This document shows, piece after piece, positions 1 to 7,841 of a DNA stretch of 20,243 nt. Position 1 is the stretch's first letter; each line of letters opens with the position of its first letter. A program made the position numbers and the translations under genes. The notes under the pieces are model-generated. The model saw only the letters and a program-made list of their open reading frames with translations, was not told the DNA's origin and did no database searches. The stretch comes from Pseudomonadota bacterium (GTDB lineage: Bacteria; Pseudomonadota; Gammaproteobacteria; Burkholderiales; Burkholderiaceae), in assembly GCA_021783435.1 (NCBI GenBank), contig JAJXUC010000063.1, positions 1 through 20,243 of the forward strand, written 5' to 3'.

Positions 1-152
1 CGGCCGCCAGCGTCAGCGGGTTCTACCTCGCCCACCCTGAGGCGCGCTACTTCCATGTCGGTCCGGTCGACGAGGATCAGGCTGCCGACTGGGAGCGCCG
101 CAGCGGACGCAAGCTGCAGGCGGTGCAAAGGGCGGCCGACCGGCTGGTCTGA
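1..152 (+). CDS. metH: Methionine synthase MetH, C-terminal end (partial)
   Basis: Only the last 49 codons are present (frame starts at base 3, TGA at 150-152). The residues SGFYLAHPEARYF, then a VGPVDEDQ stretch and a WERRSGRKL helix, match the very C-terminus of the S-adenosylmethionine-binding reactivation domain of cobalamin-dependent methionine synthase. That enzyme methylates homocysteine using 5-methyltetrahydrofolate in the cytosol; the reactivation domain re-methylates oxidised cob(II)alamin. The match is to the family's conserved 'SGFY..HP.S.YF.VG' tail, recalled rather than searched. In many Burkholderiales metH is split into two genes, and this end would belong to the larger cobalamin-domain half, which is inference. 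A terminator hairpin follows about 115 bp downstream. Confidence 0.85.
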   Translation, partial: AASVSGFYLAHPEARYFHVGPVDEDQAADWERRSGRKLQAVQRAADRLV

Positions 153-267
153 CGTCGCGCCCCGGCTGTCTACAGGGCGCTGCGAGCCTCGCCGCGCCGG
201 CAGCGATGGGTCGACAGGCGCCACACCGGCGCAGCGGGAACAACGGCTTGGAGAAACCGGTCGCCTC

Positions 268-289
268 CCGGCTGTTGCCAGCCGGTTTT
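268..289 (+). terminator. Intrinsic terminator after metH
   Basis: A perfect 7-bp GC-rich stem CCGGCTG / CAGCCGG with a TTGC tetraloop is followed directly by TTTT. This is the best rho-independent terminator in the window. It sits just before the stop codon of the oppositely oriented RND gene, so it would stop metH transcripts from running antisense into the pump operon. In the other direction there is no T-run after the stem. Confidence 0.8.
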
Positions 290-303
290 CCCAGTTCCTG
301 CGC

Positions 304-3300
304 TCAGCTGCCTTGCGATGTGGCGGCGGTCCCCGGGGGGGTCGTTGCCAGGCCGGCCTCGGCGTCGCGCAAGGCCTTGGCGCGGGCTTCATGGCTGTGA
401 TCGGCACCCAGCATCATGTACATCGCCGGCACCACGAACAAGGTGAACAGCGTGCCGATGGACAAGCCGGTGGCAATCACCAGGCCCATGTTGAAGCGGC
501 TGACGGCACCGGCACCCGTGGCGGTGATGAGCGGGACGACGCCGAGCACCATGGCCGCGGTGGTCATCAGGATGGGGCGCAGGCGCATGCCGGCGGCATG
601 CTCGATGGCCTCACGCTTGGTCCGACCCTCGCGCTGCAGGTTGTTGGCGAATTCCACGATCAGGATGCCGTGCTTGGAAATCAAGCCGATGAGCGTGACC
701 AGGCCGACCTCGGTGTAGATGTTGAGCGACGCGCCGCCGATGCCGAGGTTGATGAACAGCATGGCGCCGGAGATGGCCATGGGCACCGACACCAGGATGA
801 TGATGGGGTCGCGGAAGCTCTCGAACTGCGCCGCCAGCGCCAGGAAGATGATGACCAGGGCGAAGGCGAAGGTCAGCACCAGGCCGCCGGACTCCTGCTC
901 GAACTGGCGCGAGGGGCCGGCGTAGTCGAAGCTGTAGCCCGCCGGCAGGGTGCGCTGCGCCAGTTGCTTCAGGTCCGACAGCGCCTGGCCCTGCGCCACG
1001 AAGGGCATGGACACGCCCTGGATGGTGGCCGAATTGAGCTGCTGGAAATGGTTGATGGTCTCGGGCTGCACCGTGGTTGTCAGGTGCACCACGGTGGACA
1101 GCGGCACCATGGCGCCGCTGCTGGCGCGCACGTAGTAGTGCTTGAGCTGGTCGGGGTTGAGGCGGAATTTCTGCTCGACCTGGGGAATGACCTTGTAGGA
1201 GCGCCCGTCCAGTTCGAAAAAGTTGACATAGCCGCCGCCCAGCATGGCCGAGAGCGCCGAGCCAATCTCCTGCATGTTCAAGCCGAGCTGGGCCGCCATG
1301 TTGCGGTCGATCTCGATACGCGTCTGCGGCAGGTCGATGCGCAGGTCGGACTGCAGGAAGATGAACTTGCCGCTCTTGAGCGCTTCCTGCAAAAACTGCT
1401 GGGACACGGCGTAGAGCTTGTTGAACGGCTCGGTGGTGGTGATGACGAACTGGATGGGCAGGCCGCGCGCACCCGGCAGCGAGGGCGGCTGGAACACCGC
1501 GATCTGCGAGCCGGCGATGTGATTGAGCTTTTGCTGCAGCACCGGCTGCAATTGGTTGGAAGTCTTGGTGCGTTCATCCCAGGGCTTGAGCACCATGCCG
1601 GCAATCACCTGGCTGGGGGTGTTGAGTTGGAACACATGGTCGTTTTCCGGGAAGGTCTTGAAGACGTCGTAGACCTGCTTGGAATACAACTCGCGCTGCG
1701 CCAGGGTGGCGGTGGGATTGTTGAAGGCGATGGAGATGAGCACGCCCTGGTCTTCCTGCGGCGCCAGTTCCGACTTGGAGGTGCTGTAGAGGAAGTAAAT
1801 GGAACCGAGGATGATGATGGCCATCACCGCCGTCACCGGCAGGAAATTGAGCGAGCCGTGCAGGGTGCGCTCGTAGCGTTTGTGCAGGCGGTCGAAGCTG
1901 TGGTCGAGAAACAGCACCAGGCGGTCCTGCCAGCTGCGGCTTTGCGGGTCGGGCGCTTTCAGCAGCCGCGAGCACATCATCGGCGACAGGGTCAGGGCGA
2001 TGATGGCCGACATGACCACCGTGCCCACCAGCGTGAAGGCGAACTCGGTGAACAGCGCGCCGGTCAAGCCCCCCATGAAACCGATGGGCACGTAGACCGC
2101 CACCAGCACGATGGTCATGGCGATGATGGGGTTGGCCAGCTCGCGCGCCGCTCGCACGGCGGCGTCGAAGCGCGTCATGCCCTCCTCGAGGTGACGGCTG
2201 ACGTTCTCCACCACGATGATGGCGTCGTCCACCACCAGTCCGATCGCCAGCACGATGGCCAGCAATGTGAGCAGGTTGATGGAATAGCCCAGCGCCAGCA
2301 TCACCGTGAAGGTGCCGATGATGGACAGCGGAATGGCAATCAGCGGAATGATGACCGAGCGCAGCGAGCCGAGGAAGACGAAGACCACCGCGGTGACGAT
2401 GAGGATGGCCTCGAACAACGTTTTCACCACCTCGTCGATCGACGAGGTGACGAACTTGGTGGAGTCGTAGACGATCTGGCCCTGCAAGCCGGCGGGCAGT
2501 TGCGACTGGATGTCAGGGAAGGCCTTGCGCACGCGCGCCACCACGCTGAGCAGGTTGGCGCCCGGGGCGACCTGGATGCCGATGAACACCGACGACTTGC
2601 CATCGAACGCCACCGACGTGTCGTAGTCATCCGACCCCAGGGTGACATTGGCCACGTCGTCCAGCCGCACCACCTGGCCGTTCACGCTTTTGACCACCAT
2701 GTTGCGAAAGCCGGCGAGCGACTTCAGGTCGGTGTTGGCCGACAGGTTGATCTGCACCATCTGGCCCTTGGCGTTGCCCGTTGCGGCCAGATAATTGTTG
2801 GCCGACAGCGCCGTGTAGACGTCGGCCGCAGTCAGGCCATAGGCCGCCAGCTTCTGCGGATTGAGCCAGGCGCGCAGGGCGAAATTCTTCGCCCCGAGCA
2901 ACTCGGCAGTCTGCACCCCCTCGATGGCCTGCAACTTCGGCTGCACCGTGCGCACGAGGTAATCGGTGATCTGGTTCGGCTTGAGCACCTTGCTGTAAAA
3001 GCCGATGTACATGGCGTCGATGGTCTGGCCGATGCTCACAGTGAGCACGGGTTTTTGCGCCGCCGGCGGCAACTGGTTGAGCACCGAATTGACCTTGGTG
3101 TTGATCTCGGTGAGGGCTTTGTCCGGGTCGTAGTTCAGGCGCAGGTTCGCGGTGATGGTGCTCACACTCTGGACGCTGCTCGACGTCATGTAGTCGATGC
3201 CGTTGGCCTGGGCAACGGCGTTTTCCAGCGGCGTGGTGATGAAGCTGGCGACCAGATTGGCGTCGGCGCCGGGGTAGGCGGTGGTGATGGTGACGACGGC

Positions 3301-3432
3301 GTTCTGCGTGTAGGGATACTGCAGCACCGGGAGCAAGCCGACCGAGCGCAGGCCCAGCACCAGAATCACCAGGCTGACCACGGTGGCCAGCACCGGGCGC
3401 GCGATGAAAATGTCGGTGAATTTCTTGTTCAT
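304..3432 (-). CDS. RND multidrug efflux pump, inner-membrane subunit (HAE-1 family, MexI/MexW-like)
   Basis: The 1042-aa product is the proton-driven inner-membrane pump of a tripartite efflux complex. The length is usual for HAE-1 RND proteins. The N-terminus has TM1 (about residues 9-29, starting FIARPVLATVV), then a large periplasmic porter loop, TM2-TM6, a second periplasmic loop, and TM8-TM12. The TM4 proton-relay pair is visible as D402-D403 in GLVVDDAIIVVEN, and the TM10 lysine as K920 in ISKHGILIVEF. The double Asp in TM4 fits drug-type HAE-1 pumps rather than heavy-metal HME pumps. By recalled sequence it looks closer to MexI/MexW than to AcrB; exact substrates cannot be read from it. 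It is the last gene of the OMF-adaptor-pump operon, 76 bp after the adaptor stop. The start is the only good ATG before TM1; no strong ribosome site is visible. Confidence 0.95.
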   Translation of the reverse strand: MNKKFTDIFIARPVLATVVSLVILVLGLRSVGLLPVLQYPYTQNAVVTITTAYPGADANLVASFITTPLENAVAQANGIDYMTSSSVQSVSTITANLRLNYDPDKALTEINTKVNSVLNQLPPAAQKPVLTVSIGQTIDAMYIGFYSKVLKPNQITDYLVRTVQPKLQAIEGVQTAELLGAKNFALRAWLNPQKLAAYGLTAADVYTALSANNYLAATGNAKGQMVQINLSANTDLKSLAGFRNMVVKSVNGQVVRLDDVANVTLGSDDYDTSVAFDGKSSVFIGIQVAPGANLLSVVARVRKAFPDIQSQLPAGLQGQIVYDSTKFVTSSIDEVVKTLFEAILIVTAVVFVFLGSLRSVIIPLIAIPLSIIGTFTVMLALGYSINLLTLLAIVLAIGLVVDDAIIVVENVSRHLEEGMTRFDAAVRAARELANPIIAMTIVLVAVYVPIGFMGGLTGALFTEFAFTLVGTVVMSAIIALTLSPMMCSRLLKAPDPQSRSWQDRLVLFLDHSFDRLHKRYERTLHGSLNFLPVTAVMAIIILGSIYFLYSTSKSELAPQEDQGVLISIAFNNPTATLAQRELYSKQVYDVFKTFPENDHVFQLNTPSQVIAGMVLKPWDERTKTSNQLQPVLQQKLNHIAGSQIAVFQPPSLPGARGLPIQFVITTTEPFNKLYAVSQQFLQEALKSGKFIFLQSDLRIDLPQTRIEIDRNMAAQLGLNMQEIGSALSAMLGGGYVNFFELDGRSYKVIPQVEQKFRLNPDQLKHYYVRASSGAMVPLSTVVHLTTTVQPETINHFQQLNSATIQGVSMPFVAQGQALSDLKQLAQRTLPAGYSFDYAGPSRQFEQESGGLVLTFAFALVIIFLALAAQFESFRDPIIILVSVPMAISGAMLFINLGIGGASLNIYTEVGLVTLIGLISKHGILIVEFANNLQREGRTKREAIEHAAGMRLRPILMTTAAMVLGVVPLITATGAGAVSRFNMGLVIATGLSIGTLFTLFVVPAMYMMLGADHSHEARAKALRDAEAGLATTPPGTAATSQGS

Positions 3433-3508
3433 GTGCGATGCCGCGTGGTGTTCGGGTAGGACGTTCAGGCGCGATGCCCAGCTTCGACAGTCGGAGGTTC
3501 AGGCGGGT

Positions 3509-4651
3509 TCAGGAGTTCGGCACTTGCGGGTTCGCGCTGTTGGCCGGTTGCACACTGTTGTTCACGAGAATGGGCGTGCCGTTGCGCAGCTTGAGCTGGC
3601 CTGCCGTCACCACGGTCTCGCCGGCCTTCACACCCTTGAGAACCGCCACCTGGTCGCCGCGCGTCGGGCCGGTGGTGATGAAGCGCTGCTCGGCAATCAG
3701 TTTGGGTTTGCCGTCCGGGCCTTTGCCGTCATCCTTCACGATGAACACCGTGGCGCCGTAGGGGTTGTAGGCCACTGCGGCATTGGGCAGCGTGACGTAC
3801 TGTCGCGGCGCGCCCTGGGTGATATGCACCGTGGCGAAGACTCCGGGCAGCAACTCGCCCTTGGGGTTGGGCACCCGGGCACGCACCGTGAGGTTGCGGG
3901 TGGCGGTGTTGACCTGGGGCTCGACCGCCGTGACCTTGGCGTCGAAGGTCTTGCCGGGCACGGCACTGGTCTGGACCACGGCCTGCATGCCCACATGCAC
4001 CAGATCGATCTGATTCTGCGGCACGGTGAAATCGACTTCCATCGGATCGAGTTTCTGCAGCGTGACCACGGCCGTGCCGGGCGCCAGATACTGGCCCAGA
4101 TTGACTTGGCGAATGCCGAGCTGGCCGCTGAACGGGGCGGTGATGGTCTTCTGCGCGATCAGCGCCTGCTGCGCCGCAACCTGGGCTTGCGCACTTTTCA
4201 GCGTGGCGGCGTCGGTATCGACCACGGCCTGGCTGATGGCCTGCACCTTGAGCTGCGCGGTGTCGCGCTTGAGGTTGAGCTCGGCCAGGGCCGCCTGGGC
4301 CTGCAGCTGAGCGAGTTGGGCTTTCAGCGGCGCCGGGTTGAGCTCCACCAGCGTTTTGCCGGCAGAAACCTTCTCGCCCGAATCGAAATGAATCGCCGTG
4401 ACCAGGCCGCCGACTTCGGCGCTCAGGCTGGCCTGTTGACTGGCGCTCAGATTGCCGAGCGCCTCCACCGTGGGCTGCCAGCTCGACTCCTGCGCCACCA
4501 TGGTGGACACGGTCTGGGGCGGATTCGACATGCCCTTGATCGCCTTGCCGATCATGGTGGTCTTGAACTGCTGAAACCACACCAGGCCGCCCACCACCAC
4601 GGTGGCGATGATGAGCATGATGATCATGCGTTTGGTGGTGCCTTTGGTCAT
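3509..4651 (-). CDS. RND efflux periplasmic adaptor (membrane fusion protein)
   Basis: The 380-aa HlyD/AcrA-family adaptor links the RND pump to the outer-membrane channel. One N-terminal membrane anchor (about residues 9-26, with no lipobox Cys) is followed by the first lipoyl half ending in LSAEVGGLVTAIHFDSGEKV (residues 76-95), an alpha-helical hairpin rich in Ala/Gln/Leu, the second lipoyl half (TITAPFSGQLGIRQVNLGQY), a beta-barrel and a membrane-proximal domain. The ATG at 4651 is preceded by GGAG-like bases (GGAGTCATCG then ATG), which decides it over a longer in-frame extension reaching into the upstream gene. It lies 49 bp after the channel gene and 76 bp before the pump gene, so the three are almost certainly co-transcribed. 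Some annotators would label it MexH-like. Confidence 0.94.
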   Translation of the reverse strand: MTKGTTKRMIIMLIIATVVVGGLVWFQQFKTTMIGKAIKGMSNPPQTVSTMVAQESSWQPTVEALGNLSASQQASLSAEVGGLVTAIHFDSGEKVSAGKTLVELNPAPLKAQLAQLQAQAALAELNLKRDTAQLKVQAISQAVVDTDAATLKSAQAQVAAQQALIAQKTITAPFSGQLGIRQVNLGQYLAPGTAVVTLQKLDPMEVDFTVPQNQIDLVHVGMQAVVQTSAVPGKTFDAKVTAVEPQVNTATRNLTVRARVPNPKGELLPGVFATVHITQGAPRQYVTLPNAAVAYNPYGATVFIVKDDGKGPDGKPKLIAEQRFITTGPTRGDQVAVLKGVKAGETVVTAGQLKLRNGTPILVNNSVQPANSANPQVPNS

Positions 4652-4700
4652 CGATGACTCCGTTTTTTGCTGTCTTGTGCAAGGGTTTGAAGGCCCGACT

Positions 4701-6194
4701 TCAGCGCCCCGCGGCCGGATCGGCCGTGGTGACCACGCCGCCACCCATGGCCTGGTAGAGGGCCGCGCTGTCGGCCAGGCGCGCGGCCTGCGCGGCGATC
4801 AGGCCGATGCGGGTCTGCTGCGCCTGCTGCTGTGCGGTGAGCAATTGCAAGTAACTGGCCGCGCCGAGCTTGTACTGCTGCTCGACGAGCTTGAGCGATT
4901 CCTGCGCCGAAGCATCCGCCGCGGCTTGCGCCTGCAAGGTCTGGGCGTCGTTGTCGAGCTGGCGCAGGGCATCGGCCACATTGCGCAGCGCCTGCAGCAC
5001 GGTCTGCTGGTAATTCGCTCCGGCGGCTTGCAGGCTGGCTTCGGCGGCATTCGCCCCTGCCTTCAGCCCGGCGTTGAACAGCGGCTGTGCCAGCGAGCCG
5101 GCCAAGCTCCAGATCATCGAGCCCGGCCCGAACAACGCGCCGGTGGTGAGCGCCTGCGTGCCCAGGCTGGCGCTGAGGTTGAGCTGTGGGTAGAGGTTGG
5201 ACACCGCCACGCCATATTGCGCCGTGGCCGCATGCAGCAAGGCGGTGGAGGCCTGGATGTCCGGGCGCTGCCGCACGAGTTCGGAGGGCACGACCAGGGG
5301 CAGGGTCGCGGGCAACTGGAAATCGGCCAGGGTGAAGCGCGGCATGGGGGCGGCGCCCGGCGCCTGGCCGATGAGCACGGCCAACAGATGGTCGGCCTGC
5401 TCCAGCTTGTTGCGCAGCGGCGGCAAGGTGGCGCGGGTTTGTTCCACCTGGGTTTGCAGGGTGAGCACAGCGGCCTTGGCGGCGGCGCCGAGCTCAAAGC
5501 GTTTGTGGGCGATATCGAGCTGGCTTTGCTGCGCCTTGAGGATGGCTTCGGTGGCCTCGATCTGCGCGGCCACCTGGGCCTGGCCGAAGGCGGTGGTGAC
5601 CACATTGCCCGCCAGGGACAAGCGCGCACCCGCCAGTTGGTAGGCCTGATAGTCGGCCTGCGCAGCCAGGGCTTCGAGCGCGCGGCGGTTACCGCCGAAC
5701 AGGTCGAGGTTGTAGCCCACGGCGATGCCGGCGCTGTAGAGGTTGTAGATGGTCTGGCCACCACCCTTCTGGCCGAAGCTCGCTGCGTTGGAGGCATTGC
5801 GGCTGGCGCCGAGCTTGGCGTTGACCGTGGGATACAGCGTGGAGCCGGCTTGCGCCGCGTAGGTTTGCTGCGCCTGGCGCAAGGTGGCTTCAGCCGCGGC
5901 CAGGGATGGGCTGTTTTCCAGCGCCTGGGCCACCAGCGCATCGAGCCGCGCCGAACCGAAACCGGCCCACCAGTTGGCTGCAACCGCCGAGGCCGCGACC
6001 AAGTTCTGCGCTCCGCCCAAGGCTCCCGGCGCCGATGCGATGGCCGCCGGCAGTGCTGCGCGCGTGTAGCCACCCACCAGGGGTGCGGGCGGCGCCTTGA
6101 AGTTCGGCCCGACCGTGGTGCAACCCGCCAGCAGCGCGGTACCCAGGGCCATCCATAAGGCGCGCCGGGGCGCGGTCAAGCGGTGCATAGCCAT
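4701..6194 (-). CDS. Outer-membrane efflux lipoprotein, NodT/OprM-type
   Basis: The 497-aa TolC-like channel subunit forms the trimeric exit duct of the RND system. A lipoprotein signal ends in the lipobox LLAGC (C25), followed by TTVGPNFKAPPAP, a hallmark of the NodT/OprM family. Two OEP repeats follow, with the usual features: NWWAGFGSARLDALVAQAL near residues 74-92, the VRQRPDIQAS motif opening the second repeat, and LYPQLNLSASLG. The start at 6194 is preferred because AGGA lies 4 bases upstream; a second ATG at 6188 is a close alternative. It is the first gene of the operon, an order unlike mexGHI-opmD, where the channel gene is last. It is transcribed divergently from the AraC-family regulator. 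Confidence 0.94.
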   Translation of the reverse strand: MAMHRLTAPRRALWMALGTALLAGCTTVGPNFKAPPAPLVGGYTRAALPAAIASAPGALGGAQNLVAASAVAANWWAGFGSARLDALVAQALENSPSLAAAEATLRQAQQTYAAQAGSTLYPTVNAKLGASRNASNAASFGQKGGGQTIYNLYSAGIAVGYNLDLFGGNRRALEALAAQADYQAYQLAGARLSLAGNVVTTAFGQAQVAAQIEATEAILKAQQSQLDIAHKRFELGAAAKAAVLTLQTQVEQTRATLPPLRNKLEQADHLLAVLIGQAPGAAPMPRFTLADFQLPATLPLVVPSELVRQRPDIQASTALLHAATAQYGVAVSNLYPQLNLSASLGTQALTTGALFGPGSMIWSLAGSLAQPLFNAGLKAGANAAEASLQAAGANYQQTVLQALRNVADALRQLDNDAQTLQAQAAADASAQESLKLVEQQYKLGAASYLQLLTAQQQAQQTRIGLIAAQAARLADSAALYQAMGGGVVTTADPAAGR

Positions 6195-6430
6195 CGAATC
6201 CTGTTTGCGGTGCGGTTTGGTGACGACGAGCGAGCCGGAGGAGAATCGACACAGGACGAACCATCGCGCCAATTTGCGCTGGTCGCACGAGCGACGAAAA
6301 CTGATTCTAGGGATAGACCCCAATTCCTGCCGCGGCCCAAACCCAGCAGTCAATGCATCTTAGAGGGACAAATCCTGGCGAAGTCGCTTTACTATGCCAA
6401 CTTATATCGCAAACCAGCCAAACCAGGATC
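6195..6430. promoter_or_regulatory. Shared intergenic region between the RND operon and the AraC-type regulator
   Basis: This 236-bp divergent spacer must hold both promoters. On the minus strand a -10-like TAGAAT (6309-6304) has no recognisable -35 at 16-18 bp, which would suit an activator-dependent promoter. On the plus strand TACTAT (6390-6395) could be the -10 of the regulator gene, with only a weak GGGACA (6365-6370) 19 bp upstream. Two CAAACCAG direct repeats lie just before the regulator start. These promoter calls are by eye and weak; that the region is regulatory follows from gene arrangement. Confidence 0.4.
6410..6426 (+). repeat. Tandem CAAACCAG direct repeat next to the regulator start
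   Basis: CAAACCAG occurs at 6410-6417 and again at 6419-6426 (period 9 bp), ending four bases before the chosen ATG of the AraC-family gene. A looser copy, CAAACCCAG, lies at 6338-6346. Direct repeats are the usual layout of AraC-family operators, so this may be an autoregulatory site; that is inference. Confidence 0.35.
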
Positions 6431-7291
6431 ATGGGACTTCCGTGTGACATCCAGCAAATCATCGACAGCGGTGGCGGCGCCGAACTCATTGCCGTCAGCG
6501 TGCGCAATGAGGTGGCTTTCGACCCGACCCCGCATGTGCACGCGCGCGGCACCCTGTTCCTGCTGACCGAGGGTCTGGTCGCGGTCGAGACTGCGCGCGG
6601 GCGTTTCCTCGCGCCGCCGCGTGGCATCGGCTGGATGCCGCCCGGCGTGCCGCACGCGGTGCAGTCCTACGGCCCCACAGCGGGTTTCGGCGCGTTCCTG
6701 GCCGCCGAGTTCTGCGGCGACCTGCCGGCCGAGCCCACCAATTTCCAGGCCAGCCCGCTGGCCGTGATGGTGATGCAGCGGGCCGTGGCCTGGGCACCCG
6801 ACAAGCCCTTGGGCCCGGCGCAAATGCGCCTGCTGCTGGTGCTGCTGGACGAAATCCGCCAGACCCCGACCGAGCCGCTGCAATTGCCCTGGCCCACGGA
6901 TGCGCGCCTGCTCGCCATCGCCCGCGCCCTGCTGGCCGATGTCGCCAACCCCCGGCGTCTCGAACAGTGGGCGCGCTGGGCGGACATCAGCCCGCGCAGC
7001 CTGAGCCGCAAATTCGTGCAGGAAACCGGCATGACCTTCGCGCAATGGCGGCAATGGGCCCGCCTGACGCAAGCGCTGGAATGGCTGGCCACGGGGTTGG
7101 CCGTCAAGCATGTGGCGCTGTCACTGGGGTATGACAGTGTCAGCGCCTTCATCAAGGTGTTTCGCCAGGCCCTGGGGACCACCCCGGCGGCGTATTTCCA
7201 GAATCGGGGCGGGCTGCGTGACGCCCGTGACCCCGCGGTTCAGCTGAGCGAGGCCAGCGCTGAACCAGGTGGCGCCGTTCCCGTGGCCTGA
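6431..7291 (+). CDS. AraC-family transcriptional regulator with N-terminal cupin domain
   Basis: The 286-aa protein has an N-terminal cupin-like sensor (about residues 30-110; HVHARGTLFLLTEG and a GWMPPGVPHAV segment) and a C-terminal AraC DNA-binding domain of two helix-turn-helix units (about residues 160-260). The second contains VKHVALSLGYDSVSAFIKVF followed by RQALGTTPAAYF, the classic AraC signature. The cupin His-containing strands suggest a small-molecule ligand, unidentified. It is divergent from the RND operon and is its likely regulator, by context only. The start is uncertain: an in-frame ATG at 6353 would add 26 residues of non-domain sequence overlapping the probable promoter, so 6431 is preferred although its AGGA sits only 2 bases upstream. 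Confidence 0.9.
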   Translation: MGLPCDIQQIIDSGGGAELIAVSVRNEVAFDPTPHVHARGTLFLLTEGLVAVETARGRFLAPPRGIGWMPPGVPHAVQSYGPTAGFGAFLAAEFCGDLPAEPTNFQASPLAVMVMQRAVAWAPDKPLGPAQMRLLLVLLDEIRQTPTEPLQLPWPTDARLLAIARALLADVANPRRLEQWARWADISPRSLSRKFVQETGMTFAQWRQWARLTQALEWLATGLAVKHVALSLGYDSVSAFIKVFRQALGTTPAAYFQNRGGLRDARDPAVQLSEASAEPGGAVPVA

Positions 7292-7318
7292 GGACGGTCG
7301 GGATCGCCGGAAGAGGCC

Positions 7319-7337
7319 ACCGGCGTACCGGTTGCCT
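7319..7337 (+). terminator. Weak hairpin after the AraC-type regulator gene
   Basis: ACCGG / CCGGT with a 4-nt loop lies about 28 bp after the regulator stop and is followed by TGCCTTTG, a poor U-tract. It is a possible terminator with short stem and weak support. Confidence 0.22.
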
Positions 7338-7390
7338 TTGCGACGCCGCGCCGCTGGGCTTTGCAGGCCGGACGTTCATTCCGCTTGCGT

Positions 7391-7419
7391 TTGACGCAAG
7401 GCCGTGTTTTTGCTACTGT
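7391..7419 (+). promoter_or_regulatory. Sigma-70-like promoter for the leuA leader transcript
   Basis: TTGACG (7391-7396) and TACTGT (7414-7419) are separated by exactly 17 bp, and TGC before the -10 gives an extended -10 (TGCTACTGT). Predicted initiation is near 7425-7426, about 415 nt upstream of leuA. It lies in the gap between the regulator gene and leuA, in the orientation of leuA. Evidence is by eye only. Confidence 0.6.
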
Positions 7420-7428
7420 TGCAGAGCT

Positions 7429-7566
7429 ATGAAACCCTGTTCATCCGCCATGCGCATCGTCGCCCCGTGCACCGCGGCCGCCGCCCTGGTGGCCATGCAG
7501 CGTGCCCAGATGCTGCGCCTGCGGCGTGTGGATGGCGCGCGGCGACTGCGTCCGGCGCGCCCCTGA
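7429..7566 (+). CDS. Possible leader peptide upstream of leuA (45 aa)
   Basis: An ATG (7429) beginning MKPCSSAMRIV opens a 45-codon ORF ending with TGA at 7566. It begins only about 4 nt after the predicted transcription start, so it would be nearly leaderless; in-frame ATGs at 7450, 7495 and 7510 are alternatives. The distal part reads MLRLRRVDGARRLRP and carries Leu codons interspersed with many Arg codons. A 7-bp inverted repeat (GGCGCGC 7534-7540 / GCGCGCC 7555-7561) overlaps its last codons, and further stems lie before leuA. That arrangement resembles leader-peptide attenuation of leucine genes, but leucine enrichment is modest (5 of 45), so function is a hypothesis. Confidence 0.4.
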   Translation: MKPCSSAMRIVAPCTAAAALVAMQRAQMLRLRRVDGARRLRPARP

Positions 7567-7841
7567 TCCGCCCCCCACGGCTCTGCCGCTGTCCCGCCAG
7601 GGATCGAATCACCGCATCGCAGCGTCAGCCGCAGAATCCGCCCGACCCAGTAGCCCCGTCCATGTCGCCACTTGCCACGCTCGTCGCACGCATCACAGCC
7701 AGCCGTCTCCCGCGACGACTACGCAGCGGCAGCCAGGCCCTGCGTGCGCGACAGCCAGGCTGCCATCAAGTCGCTCCTTGAAGTTCAGCGGTCGGCGCCG
7801 AATGCCTTCCGATTTCGATTGCCTTGCCGGAGATTGCCGCC
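7567..7841 (+). promoter_or_regulatory. leuA 5' leader with interleaved stem arms
   Basis: No convincing gene lies here. Two stems interleave: ACGCAG 7721-7726 with CTGCGT 7740-7745, and GGCAGCC 7728-7734 with GGCTGCC 7758-7764. Their order is a-b-a'-b', so only one can form at a time as a simple hairpin, which is attenuator geometry. A smaller TCAAG / CTTGA stem (7766-7770 / 7777-7781) follows, and CAGCCAGGC is repeated at 7730 and 7752. No T-run follows any stem, so a classical intrinsic terminator is not visible; control could be Rho-dependent or translational. GGAG lies 9 bases before the leuA ATG. Confidence 0.45.

Noticed and set aside
55..3459. Long plus-strand open frame (1134 codons) opposite the RND pump
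   Set aside because: It is the mirror of a clear 1042-aa RND gene. High third-position GC removes stops from the opposite frame; its translation is a low-complexity His/Gln/Arg/Asp/Gly-rich string with no domain.
3383..6158. Plus-strand frames opposite the adaptor (3383-4657) and the channel (4602-6158)
   Set aside because: Same mirror effect; the minus-strand products have signal peptides, motifs and ribosome sites while these have none.
6304..6353. TTGACT (6353-6348) as the -35 for TAGAAT (6309-6304) on the minus strand
   Set aside because: The spacer would be 38 bp, far from the 16-18 bp a sigma-70 promoter needs.
7404..7781. 125-codon plus-strand frame before leuA
   Set aside because: It overlaps the better-placed 45-codon leader ORF in another frame, starts inside the promoter spacer, and shows no domain or signal.
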